Assembly (NCBI GenBank): GCA_963812195.1
Contig: CAWEUI010000023.1
Coordinates: 62,001 to 126,000, forward strand
DNA: 64,000 nt
Source of the DNA: ZC4RG30 sp963812195
GTDB taxonomy: Bacteria > Pseudomonadota > Gammaproteobacteria > Steroidobacterales > Steroidobacteraceae
Direction of reading: 5' to 3'
Below are positions 1 to 8,453 of this stretch, one piece after another. Both the position numbers and the translations under genes were made by a program. Position 1 is the first letter of the stretch, and every line of letters starts with the position of its first letter. A model generated the notes under the pieces. That model saw only the letters and a list, made by a program, of their open reading frames with translations, was not told the DNA's origin and searched no databases.

Positions 1-51
1 ATGCAGCTGCAGCTGCACAAGATCCTGTGGGGCGATGAGCGTGGGCGGTAG
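1..51 (+). CDS. queE: C-terminal end of QueE, 7-carboxy-7-deazaguanine synthase (partial)
   Basis: Only the last 16 residues are inside the window; the gene begins upstream. The visible peptide (MQLQLHKILWGDERGR, then TAG) fits the conserved LQxHKxLW ending of the radical-SAM enzyme QueE, which makes 7-carboxy-7-deazaguanine in queuosine/preQ1 biosynthesis. The stop codon is followed at once by the queC ATG, the usual queE-queC operon order, and that adjacency is the main support for the call. The ATG at base 1 is an internal methionine, not a start. Confidence 0.7.
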   Translation: MQLQLHKILWGDERGR

Positions 52-730
52 ATGAGCTCGCCGCACGCCATCGTGCTGCTGTCCGGCGGACTGGATTCGA
101 GCACCGTGCTGGCCATCGCGCGGGATCAGGGGTTCCAGTGCCACACGCTGGCGGTGAGCTATGGTCAGCGCCACGACGTGGAGCTGGCCGCCGCGCGTCG
201 CATTCGGCCGCGGCTCGGCGCCGTGGAGCACCGGCAGATGAACATGGATCTGGCCGACATCGGCGGCTCGGCCCTGACCGACGCGCGCATCGACGTGCCG
301 GAGGCGCCCACCGAGGGCATTCCGGTGACCTACGTGCCGGCCCGCAATACGCTGTTTCTGGCGCTGGCCCTGGGATGGGCCGAGGTGGTGGGCGCCGCGC
401 GAGATCTTCATCGGCGTGAACGCCGTGGATTATTCGGGCTATCCGGATTGCCGGCCCGAATTCATCGCCGCCTTCGAGCAGCTGGCGGCGCTGGCCACGC
501 GTGCGGGCGTGCAAGGCGGCGGCTTTCATGTGCGCGCACCGCTGATCGCCATGAGCAAGGCCGAGATCATCCGCGCCGGCATGGAGCTGGGCGTGGATTA
601 CGCGGCAACGGTTTCCTGCTATCAGGCCAATGCGCGCGGCGAGGCCTGCGCTCGTTGCGATTCGTGCCGGCTGCGGCGCGAGGGCTTTGCCGCCGCGGGC
701 GTGCCGGACCCCACCCGGTACGCGGGCTGA
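52..730 (+). CDS. queC: 7-cyano-7-deazaguanine synthase QueC, interrupted by one frameshift
   Basis: QueC is an ATP-dependent enzyme that converts 7-carboxy-7-deazaguanine to preQ0 in queuosine biosynthesis. The first part carries the PP-loop motif LLSGGLDSST near residues 9-18 and the conserved YGQRH. Close to base 400 the reading frame moves by one base: the 52 frame ends sense at GWAEVVGA, and the next frame continues with IFIGVNAVDYSGYPDCRPEF and the zinc-binding Cys cluster SCYQANARGEACARCDSC near the C-terminus. One surplus base in a GCGCG run explains it. The corrected length of about 225 residues is normal for the family. It directly follows queE and precedes tRNA-Lys. It is probably a functional gene with a sequence error rather than a pseudogene. 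Confidence 0.9.
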
Positions 731-735
731 TCCGG

Positions 736-741
736 TATGAT
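736..741 (+). promoter_or_regulatory. Candidate -10 element for tRNA-Lys
   Basis: TATGAT lies 16 bases before the mature 5' end of tRNA-Lys and just after the queC stop. The distance suits a short tRNA leader. No convincing -35 hexamer is seen at 16-18 bases upstream, so the tRNA may also be read through from queC. Confidence 0.35.
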
Positions 742-757
742 GCGCGCCCTCGAGGGA

Positions 758-833
758 GGGCCCTTAGCTCAGCCGGTAGAGCAGCTGGCTTTTAACCAGT
801 TGGTCGCGCGTTCGAATCGCGCAGGGCCCACCA
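758..833 (+). tRNA. tRNA-Lys, anticodon TTT
   Basis: A full cloverleaf can be drawn. The acceptor stem GGGCCCT/AGGGCCC is a perfect 7 bp. The D arm has GCTC/GAGC. The anticodon stem GCTGG/CCAGT carries the loop CTTTTAA with anticodon TTT. The T arm GCGCG-TTCGAAT-CGCGC is perfect. Discriminator A and CCA (831-833) are encoded. It therefore decodes AAA/AAG lysine codons. It stands alone downstream of queC, and no integrase or att-like repeat of its 3' end is seen nearby. Confidence 0.97.
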
Positions 834-992
834 ATATCAACAAGTTGAGAAGAATATCTGGCGTCGATTCAAGCCAGAGGATCAGCGCTGCGGCAACCGG
901 CCGGTAACAGCCGGCAACACCATGATGTGACCATCGCGCCGCCCAGGGATTGACGGCGCGCCGGGTGTCTTGCCCCAAACGGGTGCGCCTGG

Positions 993-1172
993 CTAGCGCA
1001 GCTCGACCTTCCATTCCGGCACGCTGGCCGTCTCGTCGCAGCCCGGGCAGGGGAAATACCGCTCGCGCGTGCCGGTGACATGTTCCAGAACGTGCACCAT
1101 TCCACAGAACAGGCAGCGCATGCTCTCGCTGATGACAGGCCGAAAGTCGTCCAGGTACAGAAGCTCGCCCAC
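993..1172 (-). CDS. Small zinc-ribbon protein, 59 residues, GTG start
   Basis: A 59-residue reading frame with a GTG start at 1172 and a well placed GGAG Shine-Dalgarno seven bases upstream. The protein has two CxxC pairs, CLFC at residues 20-23 and CPGC at 42-45, separated by 18 residues, the pattern of a small zinc ribbon (rubredoxin-like knuckles). The sequence otherwise is MGELLYLDDF... and ends in EWKVELR. It lies 72 bases downstream of, and on the same strand as, the aldehyde dehydrogenase, so it may be the last gene of that transcript. The family is not recognised; a structural or regulatory metal-binding role is only an inference. It could be a chance frame, but RBS and paired cysteines argue for a real gene. 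Confidence 0.6.
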   Translation of the reverse strand: MGELLYLDDFRPVISESMRCLFCGMVHVLEHVTGTRERYFPCPGCDETASVPEWKVELR

Positions 1173-1244
1173 GACGCATCTCCGTGAAGACTCGACGGGG
1201 TAGATCCAGCAAGAATCGGGCCGGGCCCGGGCGTCAAACGCCGG

Positions 1245-2664
1245 TCAGCTCTTCAGGACGCTGATGACCTGGGGCTCCAGGTAGGCCTGCAGGCCCAGAA
1301 GCGAATAGGTACGGCCGAGCCCGGACTCCTTGGCACCGCCAAAGGGCACGTCGGGGGCGGTATTGCGGTGCTGGTTGACCCAGGCCGTACCCACCTCCAG
1401 TTGCGCGGCTACCTGCCGCGCCCGCTCCACATTGCGGCTCCACACCGAACCGGAGAGGCCATAGCGCGTGTTGTTGGCGTGCGCGATGGCCTCTTCCACG
1501 TCCGTGAACTTCATCACCGGGAACACCGGGCCGAACTGTTCCTCGGCAACCAGCCGGTCCGTCTCGGTCAGGTCGGTCACGACGGTGGGAGCAACGAAGT
1601 AGCCATCGCCCGGCGGGCGCGGCGCGCCTTCCTCGGCATGCCCGTGCCGGGCTGCATCGTCCTTGAGTTCGCACACGCGCTCGAACTGGCGCCGGTTCTG
1701 GATGGGCCCCAGTGTGGTGGCCGGATCCTGGCCGTCGCCGACCCGTGCATTGCGTGCCTCGGCGAGCAGCGCCTTGCACAGCGCATCGTAGATGCTCTCG
1801 TGCGCATAGATGCGTTTGACCGCCATGCAGACCTGCCCGCTGTTCACCGTCGCGGCGAAGAACAGCTTCCTGGCCACGTCCGCGATATCCACGTCGGGCA
1901 GCACGATGGCGGCATCATTGCCGCCCAGCTCCAGCGTCACGCGCTTGAGCGTGCCGGCGCAGCTGGCCATGACCTTCTTGCCGGTGGCTACCGAGCCGGT
2001 GAAGGAAATCTTGTCGATGCCGGGGTGCGCGGTCATCAACCCGCCCAGCTCGTCGCCGCCGGAGAGCACGTTGACGACCCCGGCGGGCAGGATGTCCTTG
2101 AGCAACTCGCCGATGCGCAGGGTGGTCAGCGGCGTGAACGGCGAGGGCTTGATGATGGCGCAGTTGCCGGTGTAGAGCGCCGAGGCCAGTGGTCCGGCGG
2201 CAAGGTTTACCGGTGCGTTCCACGGCGTGATGATGCCGGCCACGCCCAGCGGCTGCCAGCGCAGCTCGATGAAGCGCTCGGCATCGTCCTGGATGAGCTG
2301 GTTCGCGATCGGGATCTTCGTCATGCCCACCGAGAGCCGGCCGGCACGCGCGATTTCGTCCCTGCGATTGCCCGACCGGCTTGCCCTGTTCCCGGGTCAG
2401 CAACTCGGCCAGCGGCTCCTTGTGCGCATCCAGCGCCGCGGCAAAATGCGCGATGTAGGCGGCGCGCTCGGCGTACGACAGCGCCTTCCACTCGCCGAGC
2501 GCGCCTCGCGCGGCTGCCACCGCGGCGTCCAGTTCCGCGGCTCCCGCAGCGGGGCATTGCGCGAACACTTCTCCCGTGGCCGGATTGATGACGTCGAGGC
2601 GCGCGGCGCTGTCCAGCAGCTTGCCGCCGACCAGCAGTCGATATGGGGCATTGAAGTCGAGCAT
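1245..2664 (-). CDS. NAD(P)-dependent aldehyde dehydrogenase, one frameshift
   Basis: Oxidises an aldehyde to the carboxylic acid; the substrate is not set by the sequence, but the neighbouring LigC/LigJ genes suggest an aromatic or semialdehyde intermediate. Visible family marks are INPATGE near residue 26, TPWNAP, the nucleotide-binding FTGS segment, general-base motif LELGGND and catalytic cysteine in NSGQVC. Near base 2361 an extra G shifts the frame between EQGKPVGQSQ and EIARAGRLSVGM; both parts are otherwise continuous, giving about 472 residues, normal for the superfamily. The start at 2664 (MLDFNAPYRL) is chosen because the homologous domain begins there. The gene is divergent from ligC, with 92 bases between the starts. 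Confidence 0.85.
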
Positions 2665-2756
2665 GGGTCTTTGCACCGAAGGTGGAAGTTGGCGTGCCGC
2701 GAGGGTCGTCTGGCTTGAGATGGTAAGATACCCGCTCAACGTTCGAGGTTCATCCC

Positions 2757-3696
2757 ATGAAGATAGGTCTGGCAGGACAGGGCGCATTCGGCATCAAGCA
2801 TCTGGAGGCCATCCAGAAGATTCCGGGCATCGAGGTGGTCACCCTCACGGGCGGCAATCAGGAATCCACGCGGGAAGTCGCGCAGCGATTCGGTATCCCG
2901 CATTTCACCGGCGATCTGGCCGAGAGCCTCAAGCAGCCGGGGCTTGACGGCGATGATCCTGGCCACGCCGACGCAGATGCATGCGAAGCAGGCCATCCAG
3001 TGCCTGCAGGCCGGCAAGCACGTGCAGGTGGAGATCCCGCTGGCGGACTGCCTCAAGGACGCCGAGGAGGTTGTCAGGGTGCAGAAGGAGGCCGGCCGCA
3101 TCGCGATGTGCGGCCATACGCGCCGCTTCAACCCCAGCCACCAGTGGATCCGCAAGAAGATCGCCGCCGGCGAGCTCAAGGTGCTGCAGATGGACGTGCA
3201 GACCTACTTCTTCCGCCGCACCAACATGAACGCGCTGGGCAAGCCGCGCAGCTGGACCGACCACCTGCTGTGGCATCACGCCGCGCACACGGTGGACCTG
3301 TTCCAGTACCAGACCGGCGAGGAGGCTGCCGTGGCGCGCGGCGTGCAGGGCCCGATCCATCCGGAACTGAAGATCGCGATGGACATGAGCATCCAGATGA
3401 GGACGCCCAGGGGCGCGGTGTGCACGCTGTCGCTGTCCTTCAACAACGACGGGCCGCTGGGCACGTTCTTCCGCTACATCTGCGACAACGGCACCTACAT
3501 CTGCCGCTACGACGATCTGTTCAACGGCAAGAACGAGCAGATCGACGTCTCGAAGGTCGATGTGTCGATGAACGGCATCGAGTTGCAGGACCGCGAGTTC
3601 TTCGCGGCCATCAATGAGGGTCGCGAACCCAACGCCAGCGTGGCGCAGGTGTTGCCGGCCTATCGGACGCTGGATCGCATCGAGAAGTCGCTGTAG
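2757..3696 (+). CDS. ligC: LigC-type 4-carboxy-2-hydroxymuconate-6-semialdehyde dehydrogenase, one frameshift
   Basis: LigC oxidises CHMS, the product of protocatechuate 4,5-cleavage, to 2-pyrone-4,6-dicarboxylate with NADP+. The protein is a Gfo/Idh/MocA-family oxidoreductase: an N-terminal Rossmann fold (GLAGQGAFGIKHL) followed by the C-terminal substrate domain. Long stretches agree with what I recall of Sphingobium LigC, for example HTRRFNPSHQW, MDVQTYFFRR, RSWTDHLLWHHAAHTVDLF and FNNDGPLGTFFRYICDNGT. Near base 2945 a surplus G in GACGGCG moves the frame between SLKQPGLD and AMILATPTQMHAKQ. Corrected length is about 313 residues, as in LigC. It opens a plus-strand set that continues with ligJ after the inverted aldo/keto reductase gene. 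Confidence 0.85.
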
Positions 3697-3705
3697 CGTC
3701 TGCCG

Positions 3706-4695
3706 CTATCGATCGAGAATGGCCATCATCGCCGGCGGGTGCCGCTCGCCGGTGACCTGCGCGGCAAGCCCTTCGATCAAGGCCAGCTGTGCCTCGGTGA
3801 GCGCCAGGTGCGCGCCGCCCAGATTGTCGGCCAGGTGGGTGCGGGTCTTCATGCCCGGGATGGCGACCACGCGCGGCGAGCGCGACAGCACCCAGGCGAG
3901 CGCCACCTGCGCGGCCGTGCCGCCATGGGCCGCGGCAATACCCCTGATGGCTTCGACCAGCGCCGCGTTGCGAGCGGCGGCTGCGGGCTGGAATCGTGGA
4001 TGGCTGCCGCGCGCATCGCCTTTGGGCAATTCCTGCGTACTGCGGAAGTTGCCGGCGAGAAAGCCGCGGCCCAGCGGGCTGTAGGAGACGAATGTGACGC
4101 CCAGCTCCTCGCAGGCTGCCAGCACGCCGCCCTCGGGATCGCGTGACCAGATCGAATACTCACTCTGTACCGCCGCGATCGGCATGACCTTGCAGGCGCG
4201 GCGCAGGGTCTGCTCGCTGCACTCGGACAGGCCGGCGTGGCGGATCTTGCCCGCCTGAACCAGCCCGGCGAGTGCGCCAACGGACTCCTCGATCGGTATC
4301 GTCCGGTCGATGCGGTGCAGGTAGAACAGGTCGATGTAGTCGGTGCCGAGCCGGGCCAGGCTCTCATCGCAGGAGGCGCGGATCGTATCCGGATGGTTGT
4401 CCACCTTCACCCCGCCGTCGCTGTTGCGCGCCAGGCCGCACTTGGTGGCGATGAACACCTGCCCGCGCATGGGGCCGAGCACCTGTCCGACGAATTTCTC
4501 GTTGGCTCCCACCTGGTAGCTGGCAGCCGTGTCGTAGTGATCGATACCGGCATCGACCGCGGCCAGCAGGGTGGCGCGCGCCTCGTCGTCGTTGCGCGTG
4601 CCGTACCAGCCGACCAGGCCCATGCAGCCAAATCCGAGGGCCGATACCGAGGTCTTGCTGCGGCCGATAGGCCGCCGGGGCAGAGGGTTCTTCAT
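3706..4695 (-). CDS. Aldo/keto reductase
   Basis: Intact 329-residue NADPH-dependent oxidoreductase of the AKR superfamily with a TIM-barrel fold. Seen are GFGCMGL near the N-terminus, the DTAASYQVGANE segment with catalytic Asp and Tyr, FIATKCG with the Lys, and FYLHRID with the His of the tetrad, then the cofactor-binding end IPGMKTRTHLADN. The pattern is closest to the large YghZ/AKR11-13-like group. It lies on the opposite strand between ligC and ligJ; whether it acts on an aromatic aldehyde of that pathway is unknown. Its 5' end faces ligJ, so the 53-base gap at 4696-4748 must hold promoters for both or be partly shared. Confidence 0.85.
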   Translation of the reverse strand: MKNPLPRRPIGRSKTSVSALGFGCMGLVGWYGTRNDDEARATLLAAVDAGIDHYDTAASYQVGANEKFVGQVLGPMRGQVFIATKCGLARNSDGGVKVDNHPDTIRASCDESLARLGTDYIDLFYLHRIDRTIPIEESVGALAGLVQAGKIRHAGLSECSEQTLRRACKVMPIAAVQSEYSIWSRDPEGGVLAACEELGVTFVSYSPLGRGFLAGNFRSTQELPKGDARGSHPRFQPAAAARNAALVEAIRGIAAAHGGTAAQVALAWVLSRSPRVVAIPGMKTRTHLADNLGGAHLALTEAQLALIEGLAAQVTGERHPPAMMAILDR

Positions 4696-4748
4696 GGCGT
4701 GGAAAAGGTATCATGCGCGGCGAACACAGCGCACAGGATCCGCACAAC

Positions 4749-5762
4749 ATGATCATCGACTGCCACGGACACTACACCACGGCGCCGCAGCCGCTCACCG
4801 ATTTCCGCGATGCCCAGAAGGCCGCACTGAAGGATCCCGCGCAGACGCCTTCGCGCGAATCGTTGCGGATCAGTGACGACCAGATCCGCGACAGCCTGGA
4901 GAAGGCGCAGCTGAAATTGCAGCGCGAGCGCGGCGCGGACCTGACCATCTTCTCCCCGCGCGCCTCGACCATGGCGCACCACATCGGTACCGAGGCCACC
5001 AGCCTGGAGTGGTCGTCGATCTGCAACGACCTGATCGCGCGAGTGGTGGGCCTGTATCCGCGCAATTTCGTCGGCGTATGCATGCTGCCGCAGTCGCCGG
5101 GCGCGACCCTTGCCGGCAGCGTGAAGGAGCTGGAGCGCTGCGCGGGCATGGGCTTCATCGGCGCGAACCTGAATCCCGATCCGTCCGGTGGCCACTGGAC
5201 GGCACCGCCATTGACTGATCGCTATTGGTATCCGATCTACGAAAAACTGGTGGAACTGGACATGCCCGCGATGGTGCATGTCAGCTCCTCGTGCAACCCG
5301 GTGTTCCATGCCACGGGCGCGCACTACATCAATGCCGATACCACCGCTTTCATGCAGCTGATCCAGGGCGATCTGTTCAGGGATTTCCCGACATTGCGCC
5401 TGATCATTCCGCACGGCGGCGGGGCGGTGCCCTATCACTGGGGCCGGTATCGCGGCCTGGCGCAGGACATGAAGCGTCCGCCGCTGGACACGCACCTGAT
5501 GAAAAACGTGTTCTTCGATACGTGCGTCTATCACCAGCCGGGCATCGATCTGCTGCTGAAGGTCATTGCCGTGGAGAACATCCTGTTCGGCTCGGAGATG
5601 GTCGGAGCAGTGCGTGGCATCGATCCGACCACCGGTTTCAATTACGACGACACAAAACGTTACATCGATGCGTCGGCGCTTTCCGAAAAACAAAAGCGTC
5701 AGGTGTTTGAGGAGAACGCATATCGGGTTTATCCTCGCCTCAAATTACATCTGGCCAACTAG
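4749..5762 (+). CDS. ligJ: LigJ-type 4-oxalomesaconate hydratase
   Basis: Amidohydrolase-superfamily enzyme that adds water to 4-oxalomesaconate, giving 4-carboxy-4-hydroxy-2-oxoadipate in protocatechuate/gallate meta-cleavage. The 337-residue protein starts with the metal-binding MIIDCHGHYTT. It keeps LigJ marks such as LTIFSPRAS, NLNPDPSGGHWT, MVHVSSSCNPVFH, LIIPHGGGAVPYHWGR, FDTCVYHQPG and FGSEMVGAVRGIDP. The ATG at 4749 is preferred over one 36 bases upstream because the conserved protein begins exactly there and AGGA precedes it. Together with LigC and LigK it defines the pathway. The EthD-like gene follows 60 bases later on the same strand. Confidence 0.9.
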   Translation: MIIDCHGHYTTAPQPLTDFRDAQKAALKDPAQTPSRESLRISDDQIRDSLEKAQLKLQRERGADLTIFSPRASTMAHHIGTEATSLEWSSICNDLIARVVGLYPRNFVGVCMLPQSPGATLAGSVKELERCAGMGFIGANLNPDPSGGHWTAPPLTDRYWYPIYEKLVELDMPAMVHVSSSCNPVFHATGAHYINADTTAFMQLIQGDLFRDFPTLRLIIPHGGGAVPYHWGRYRGLAQDMKRPPLDTHLMKNVFFDTCVYHQPGIDLLLKVIAVENILFGSEMVGAVRGIDPTTGFNYDDTKRYIDASALSEKQKRQVFEENAYRVYPRLKLHLAN

Positions 5763-5822
5763 TGATTCAGTGCGCTCTTCTTCCCGAAGGGCGGCTGCGG
5801 TTGGCCAGGAAAGGGAGGGGAG

Positions 5823-6665
5823 ATGAAGGGAACTCTGTCACGGCGTGGATTGCTGGTGGGCGCGGGGCATGCAGCCGCATTCGGGGCGCTTGCTGCGGCA
5901 TTGCCAGGGCGCGTCAGTGCGCAGGATGCAGATGAATCGGCAATCCTGCTGTCGATGCTCTATCCCAACAAGCCCGACGGGAAGTTCGACTCGGACTACT
6001 ACACCATGAAGCTCGTGCCGCTGGTACGCAGCCTGTATGGCAACGCCGTCGAGCGGATCGAGCTGTGCGAACCGCACACGTTCAAGATGCCCAACGCCCC
6101 GAAGAGTTTTGCCGCAGGCCAGTCGCACTCGCCATCAGAACCACCTGCCCGCAGGGGGCCACCGCCGCCAGTCGTGCGCGCGGCCACCCGCATCTGGATC
6201 GCCGACGCCAAGGCGTTCTCGGCCGCTGCGACCGCCAATGGAGGAAAGCTGGCAGCCGCCCTCAAGGAGATGACCGACATCACGCCGACCGTGCAGTACG
6301 AGCGAGACGTGGACGTGCGAGGCGACGCGCGCAATGCCATCGAAGTTGGCGCGCAAGTGTCATCCACCTGGTTCCCGACGGAGGAAGGCAAGACCTTCGA
6401 TGCCAAGTACTACGACGAGAAGGTCATTCCGCTGATGGTGCAGCTGTACGGCACCAAGGCGATCCGTCGCATCGAGTTCAGCCTGGGCTCGGCACCGAAG
6501 GGCAGCCAGCCGCCGCTGACTGCGGCGGCGCATTACTACATCGGCGACCGTACCGCCTGGAACATGGCCGGCATGCAGGCGGGCATGAAGCTGATGGCCG
6601 AGGCGCCGAAATACACGACCATGAAGCCGGTCACCGGCGACATGGAAGTCACCGCGATCGGCTAG
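5823..6665 (+). CDS. Tat-exported protein with two EthD-like halves
   Basis: 280 residues starting behind a strong AGGGAGGGGAG ribosome-binding site. The N-terminus has a twin-arginine signal (SRRGLLVGAG at residues 5-14, hydrophobic stretch, cleavage near SAQ around residue 34). The mature part contains two similar halves. Each opens with a segment of the kind LYPNKPDGKFDSDYYTMKLVPLV (first half) and TWFPTEEGKTFDAKYYDEKVIPLM (second half, written here as the related parts FDSDYY/FDAKYY, LVPLV/VIPLM and SLYG/QLYG), followed by an Ile-Glu strand. This is the pattern of the EthD-like dimeric alpha-beta barrel, here duplicated in one chain. The stop codon overlaps the convergent ligK stop. EthD-fold proteins often support aromatic or ether catabolism; a role in this cluster is inferred from position only. 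Confidence 0.65.
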   Translation: MKGTLSRRGLLVGAGHAAAFGALAAALPGRVSAQDADESAILLSMLYPNKPDGKFDSDYYTMKLVPLVRSLYGNAVERIELCEPHTFKMPNAPKSFAAGQSHSPSEPPARRGPPPPVVRAATRIWIADAKAFSAAATANGGKLAAALKEMTDITPTVQYERDVDVRGDARNAIEVGAQVSSTWFPTEEGKTFDAKYYDEKVIPLMVQLYGTKAIRRIEFSLGSAPKGSQPPLTAAAHYYIGDRTAWNMAGMQAGMKLMAEAPKYTTMKPVTGDMEVTAIG

Positions 6666-7339
6666 ACGTATTTCAGCCCGAGTTCCGCGAGCTTTTCGCG
6701 GAACTTGTAGATATCCATTCCCAGCTCGCCGGAGGCCAGGCGCTTGCGCTTCTCCTCCTCCAGCGCAACGCGCTTCGCGGCGCCTTCGGCCGCCTTCGGT
6801 GCATCGGCGCAGCGAACCACGCATACGCCGTCGTCGTCGGCAACGACCACGTCTCCGGGGTTGATGGCCTGCGCGGCGCAGATCACCGGCACGTTCACCG
6901 ATCCCAGGCTCGCCTTGATGGTGCCCTGTGCGTAGATGCACTTGCTCCACACCGGAAAGTCCATCTCCTTGAGCGTGGCCACATCGCGCACGCCGGCGTC
7001 GATGATCAGCGCCTGTACGCCGCGCGCCTGCAGTGACGTTGCCAGCAGGTCACCGAAGTAGCCGTCGCTGCAGGGGGAGGTCGGCGCCACGACCAGCACG
7101 TCGCCGGGCCGGCACATCTCCACCGCGACGTGAATCATCCAGTTGTCGCCCGGAGGAGAAGACACGGTAACGGCCGGTCCGGCGATCGAACGGCCGGCAT
7201 AGATGGGCCGCATGTAGGGTGCGAGCAGGCCGGTGCGCCCCTGAGCCTCGTGCACAGTGGCCACGCCGTAGCCGGCAAGCTGCTTGCAGACGGCGGCGTC
7301 GGGCCGGGGAATCTCGCGCACGCAGACGTGCTTGCTCAT
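6662..7339 (-). CDS. ligK: LigK-type 4-carboxy-4-hydroxy-2-oxoadipate aldolase (RraA fold)
   Basis: Class II, metal-dependent aldolase that splits 4-carboxy-4-hydroxy-2-oxoadipate into pyruvate and oxaloacetate, the last step of protocatechuate 4,5-cleavage; the same family also cleaves HMG. 225 residues, intact. The RraA-like fold is shown by VATVHEAQGRTG, PPGDNWMIHVAVEM, the glycine-rich DGYFGDLLATSLQARG and the metal/substrate motif IIDAGVRD. The C-terminal helix KLAELGLKYV is typical for the LigK/HMG-aldolase branch and absent from the RNase E regulator RraA. Eleven bases upstream ends ligW on the same strand, so the two are likely cotranscribed; ligK has GGAG in the gap. Confidence 0.85.
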   Translation of the reverse strand: MSKHVCVREIPRPDAAVCKQLAGYGVATVHEAQGRTGLLAPYMRPIYAGRSIAGPAVTVSSPPGDNWMIHVAVEMCRPGDVLVVAPTSPCSDGYFGDLLATSLQARGVQALIIDAGVRDVATLKEMDFPVWSKCIYAQGTIKASLGSVNVPVICAAQAINPGDVVVADDDGVCVVRCADAPKAAEGAAKRVALEEEKRKRLASGELGMDIYKFREKLAELGLKYV

Positions 7340-7350
7340 CGTGGTCTCCT

Positions 7351-8394
7351 TCAGAACGTCAGGTTGAACACGCGCCGGGCATTGCCTTCGAAGAAGGCCT
7401 TCTTGTCGGCGTCGGGAATGCTCATGGCATCGCAGATCGCGACTTCATCCGGCACGTACTGGTAAGGGTAGTCCATGGCGTACAGCACGCGATCCACGCC
7501 CAGCACCTTCTGGCAGAACTCGATGGCCGGTTGCCAGGCAACGCCGCTGCTGGTCACGAACACGTTGTGCTTCATGTAGTGGCTGACCGGGTGCTTGAGC
7601 TCCTTCATGAACGGGTAGCGCTTCGAGCGCACGGTCGCGCCGTGCATGTAGTCCATTCGATACAGCCAGAACGGCAATGCCTCGCCGGTGTGGCCGACGA
7701 TGAACTGCAAATTCGGGAAGCGGTCGAACACGCCGCCCACGATGATGCGCAACATGTGCAGACCCGTCTCGGCGCCGAAGCCCAGCACCGCGCCGTCCAG
7801 GCCGGCGTCCAGGTACGGCTTGATCATCGCCGGTGGCGGCCCCTGCGGGTGCAGGTAGATGGGCACGTTCAGTGCCTCGGCGGCTTCCAGCACGGGCAGG
7901 AACTGCGGTTCGTCGAGGAAGTGACCCATGATATGGGAGTTGATCACCACGGCCTTGAAGCCCAGCTTGCCGACGGCACGCTCCATCTCCTTGACGGCGT
8001 TGGCCGGATCATGGGGCGCGACCGCGGCCATGCCGGAATAGCGATCCGGATGCGCGCGGCAGGCCTCGGCGAGCTGGTCATTGGCGTCGGCCGCGAGGCT
8101 GCTGGCCTCGGCCGGCTCGAACACCTGTACGCCCGGCGCGGTGAGGGCCAGTACCTGGTGGTCGATGCCGCTGGCGTCCATGTCGGCGATGCGATCGGCC
8201 CCCAGGTCCAGCAGGCGCTTGAGGATGCTCTTCGCCCGCTCGCTGGGGCTGGTGCCGTAGAAGCCCCACAGGCTGCGGAAGGCGGGGTCGTCGAAGCTGG
8301 AGTCGTTCACGCGGCGCAGAATGCCCGCAAAGACTTCCCTGGTCAGGAACGCCTCCTCGGTGGCAATGCGCAGGTATCCGGGATTCTTTATCAT
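7351..8394 (-). CDS. ligW: LigW-type 5-carboxyvanillate decarboxylase (amidohydrolase family)
   Basis: Predicted metal-dependent, non-oxidative decarboxylase that turns 5-carboxyvanillate into vanillate, the entry from the lignin biphenyl 5,5'-dehydrodivanillate. 347 residues, intact. It keeps the N-terminal IATEEAF (metal-ligand Glu), SLWGFYG, SPSERA, RIADMDASGID, YLHPQGP and VGHTGEALPFWLYRMDYMH (His ligands), VTSSGVAWQPAI and the metal Asp in YAMDYPYQY. These match Sphingobium LigW closely and separate it from the lactonase LigI and from ACMS decarboxylase. Related decarboxylases such as gamma-resorcylate decarboxylase are the main alternative. It lies just upstream of ligK and is divergent from the aldehyde dehydrogenase at 8454. 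Confidence 0.75.
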   Translation of the reverse strand: MIKNPGYLRIATEEAFLTREVFAGILRRVNDSSFDDPAFRSLWGFYGTSPSERAKSILKRLLDLGADRIADMDASGIDHQVLALTAPGVQVFEPAEASSLAADANDQLAEACRAHPDRYSGMAAVAPHDPANAVKEMERAVGKLGFKAVVINSHIMGHFLDEPQFLPVLEAAEALNVPIYLHPQGPPPAMIKPYLDAGLDGAVLGFGAETGLHMLRIIVGGVFDRFPNLQFIVGHTGEALPFWLYRMDYMHGATVRSKRYPFMKELKHPVSHYMKHNVFVTSSGVAWQPAIEFCQKVLGVDRVLYAMDYPYQYVPDEVAICDAMSIPDADKKAFFEGNARRVFNLTF

Positions 8395-8453
8395 TGCTTC
8401 ACTCTCTAGTCACAAGGCCGTGCCGGAAAGGCCGGTATTTAATCACAACAGCC

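Noticed and set aside
758..833. tRNA-Lys as an integration site of a genomic island carrying the lig genes
   Set aside because: No integrase and no direct repeat of the tRNA 3' end was found within the following 10 kb.
7351..8394. Amidohydrolase read as LigI (2-pyrone-4,6-dicarboxylate hydrolase)
   Set aside because: The start IATEEAF, RIADMDASGID and YAMDYPYQY belong to the decarboxylase (LigW) branch; LigI has a different metal-binding start and pattern.
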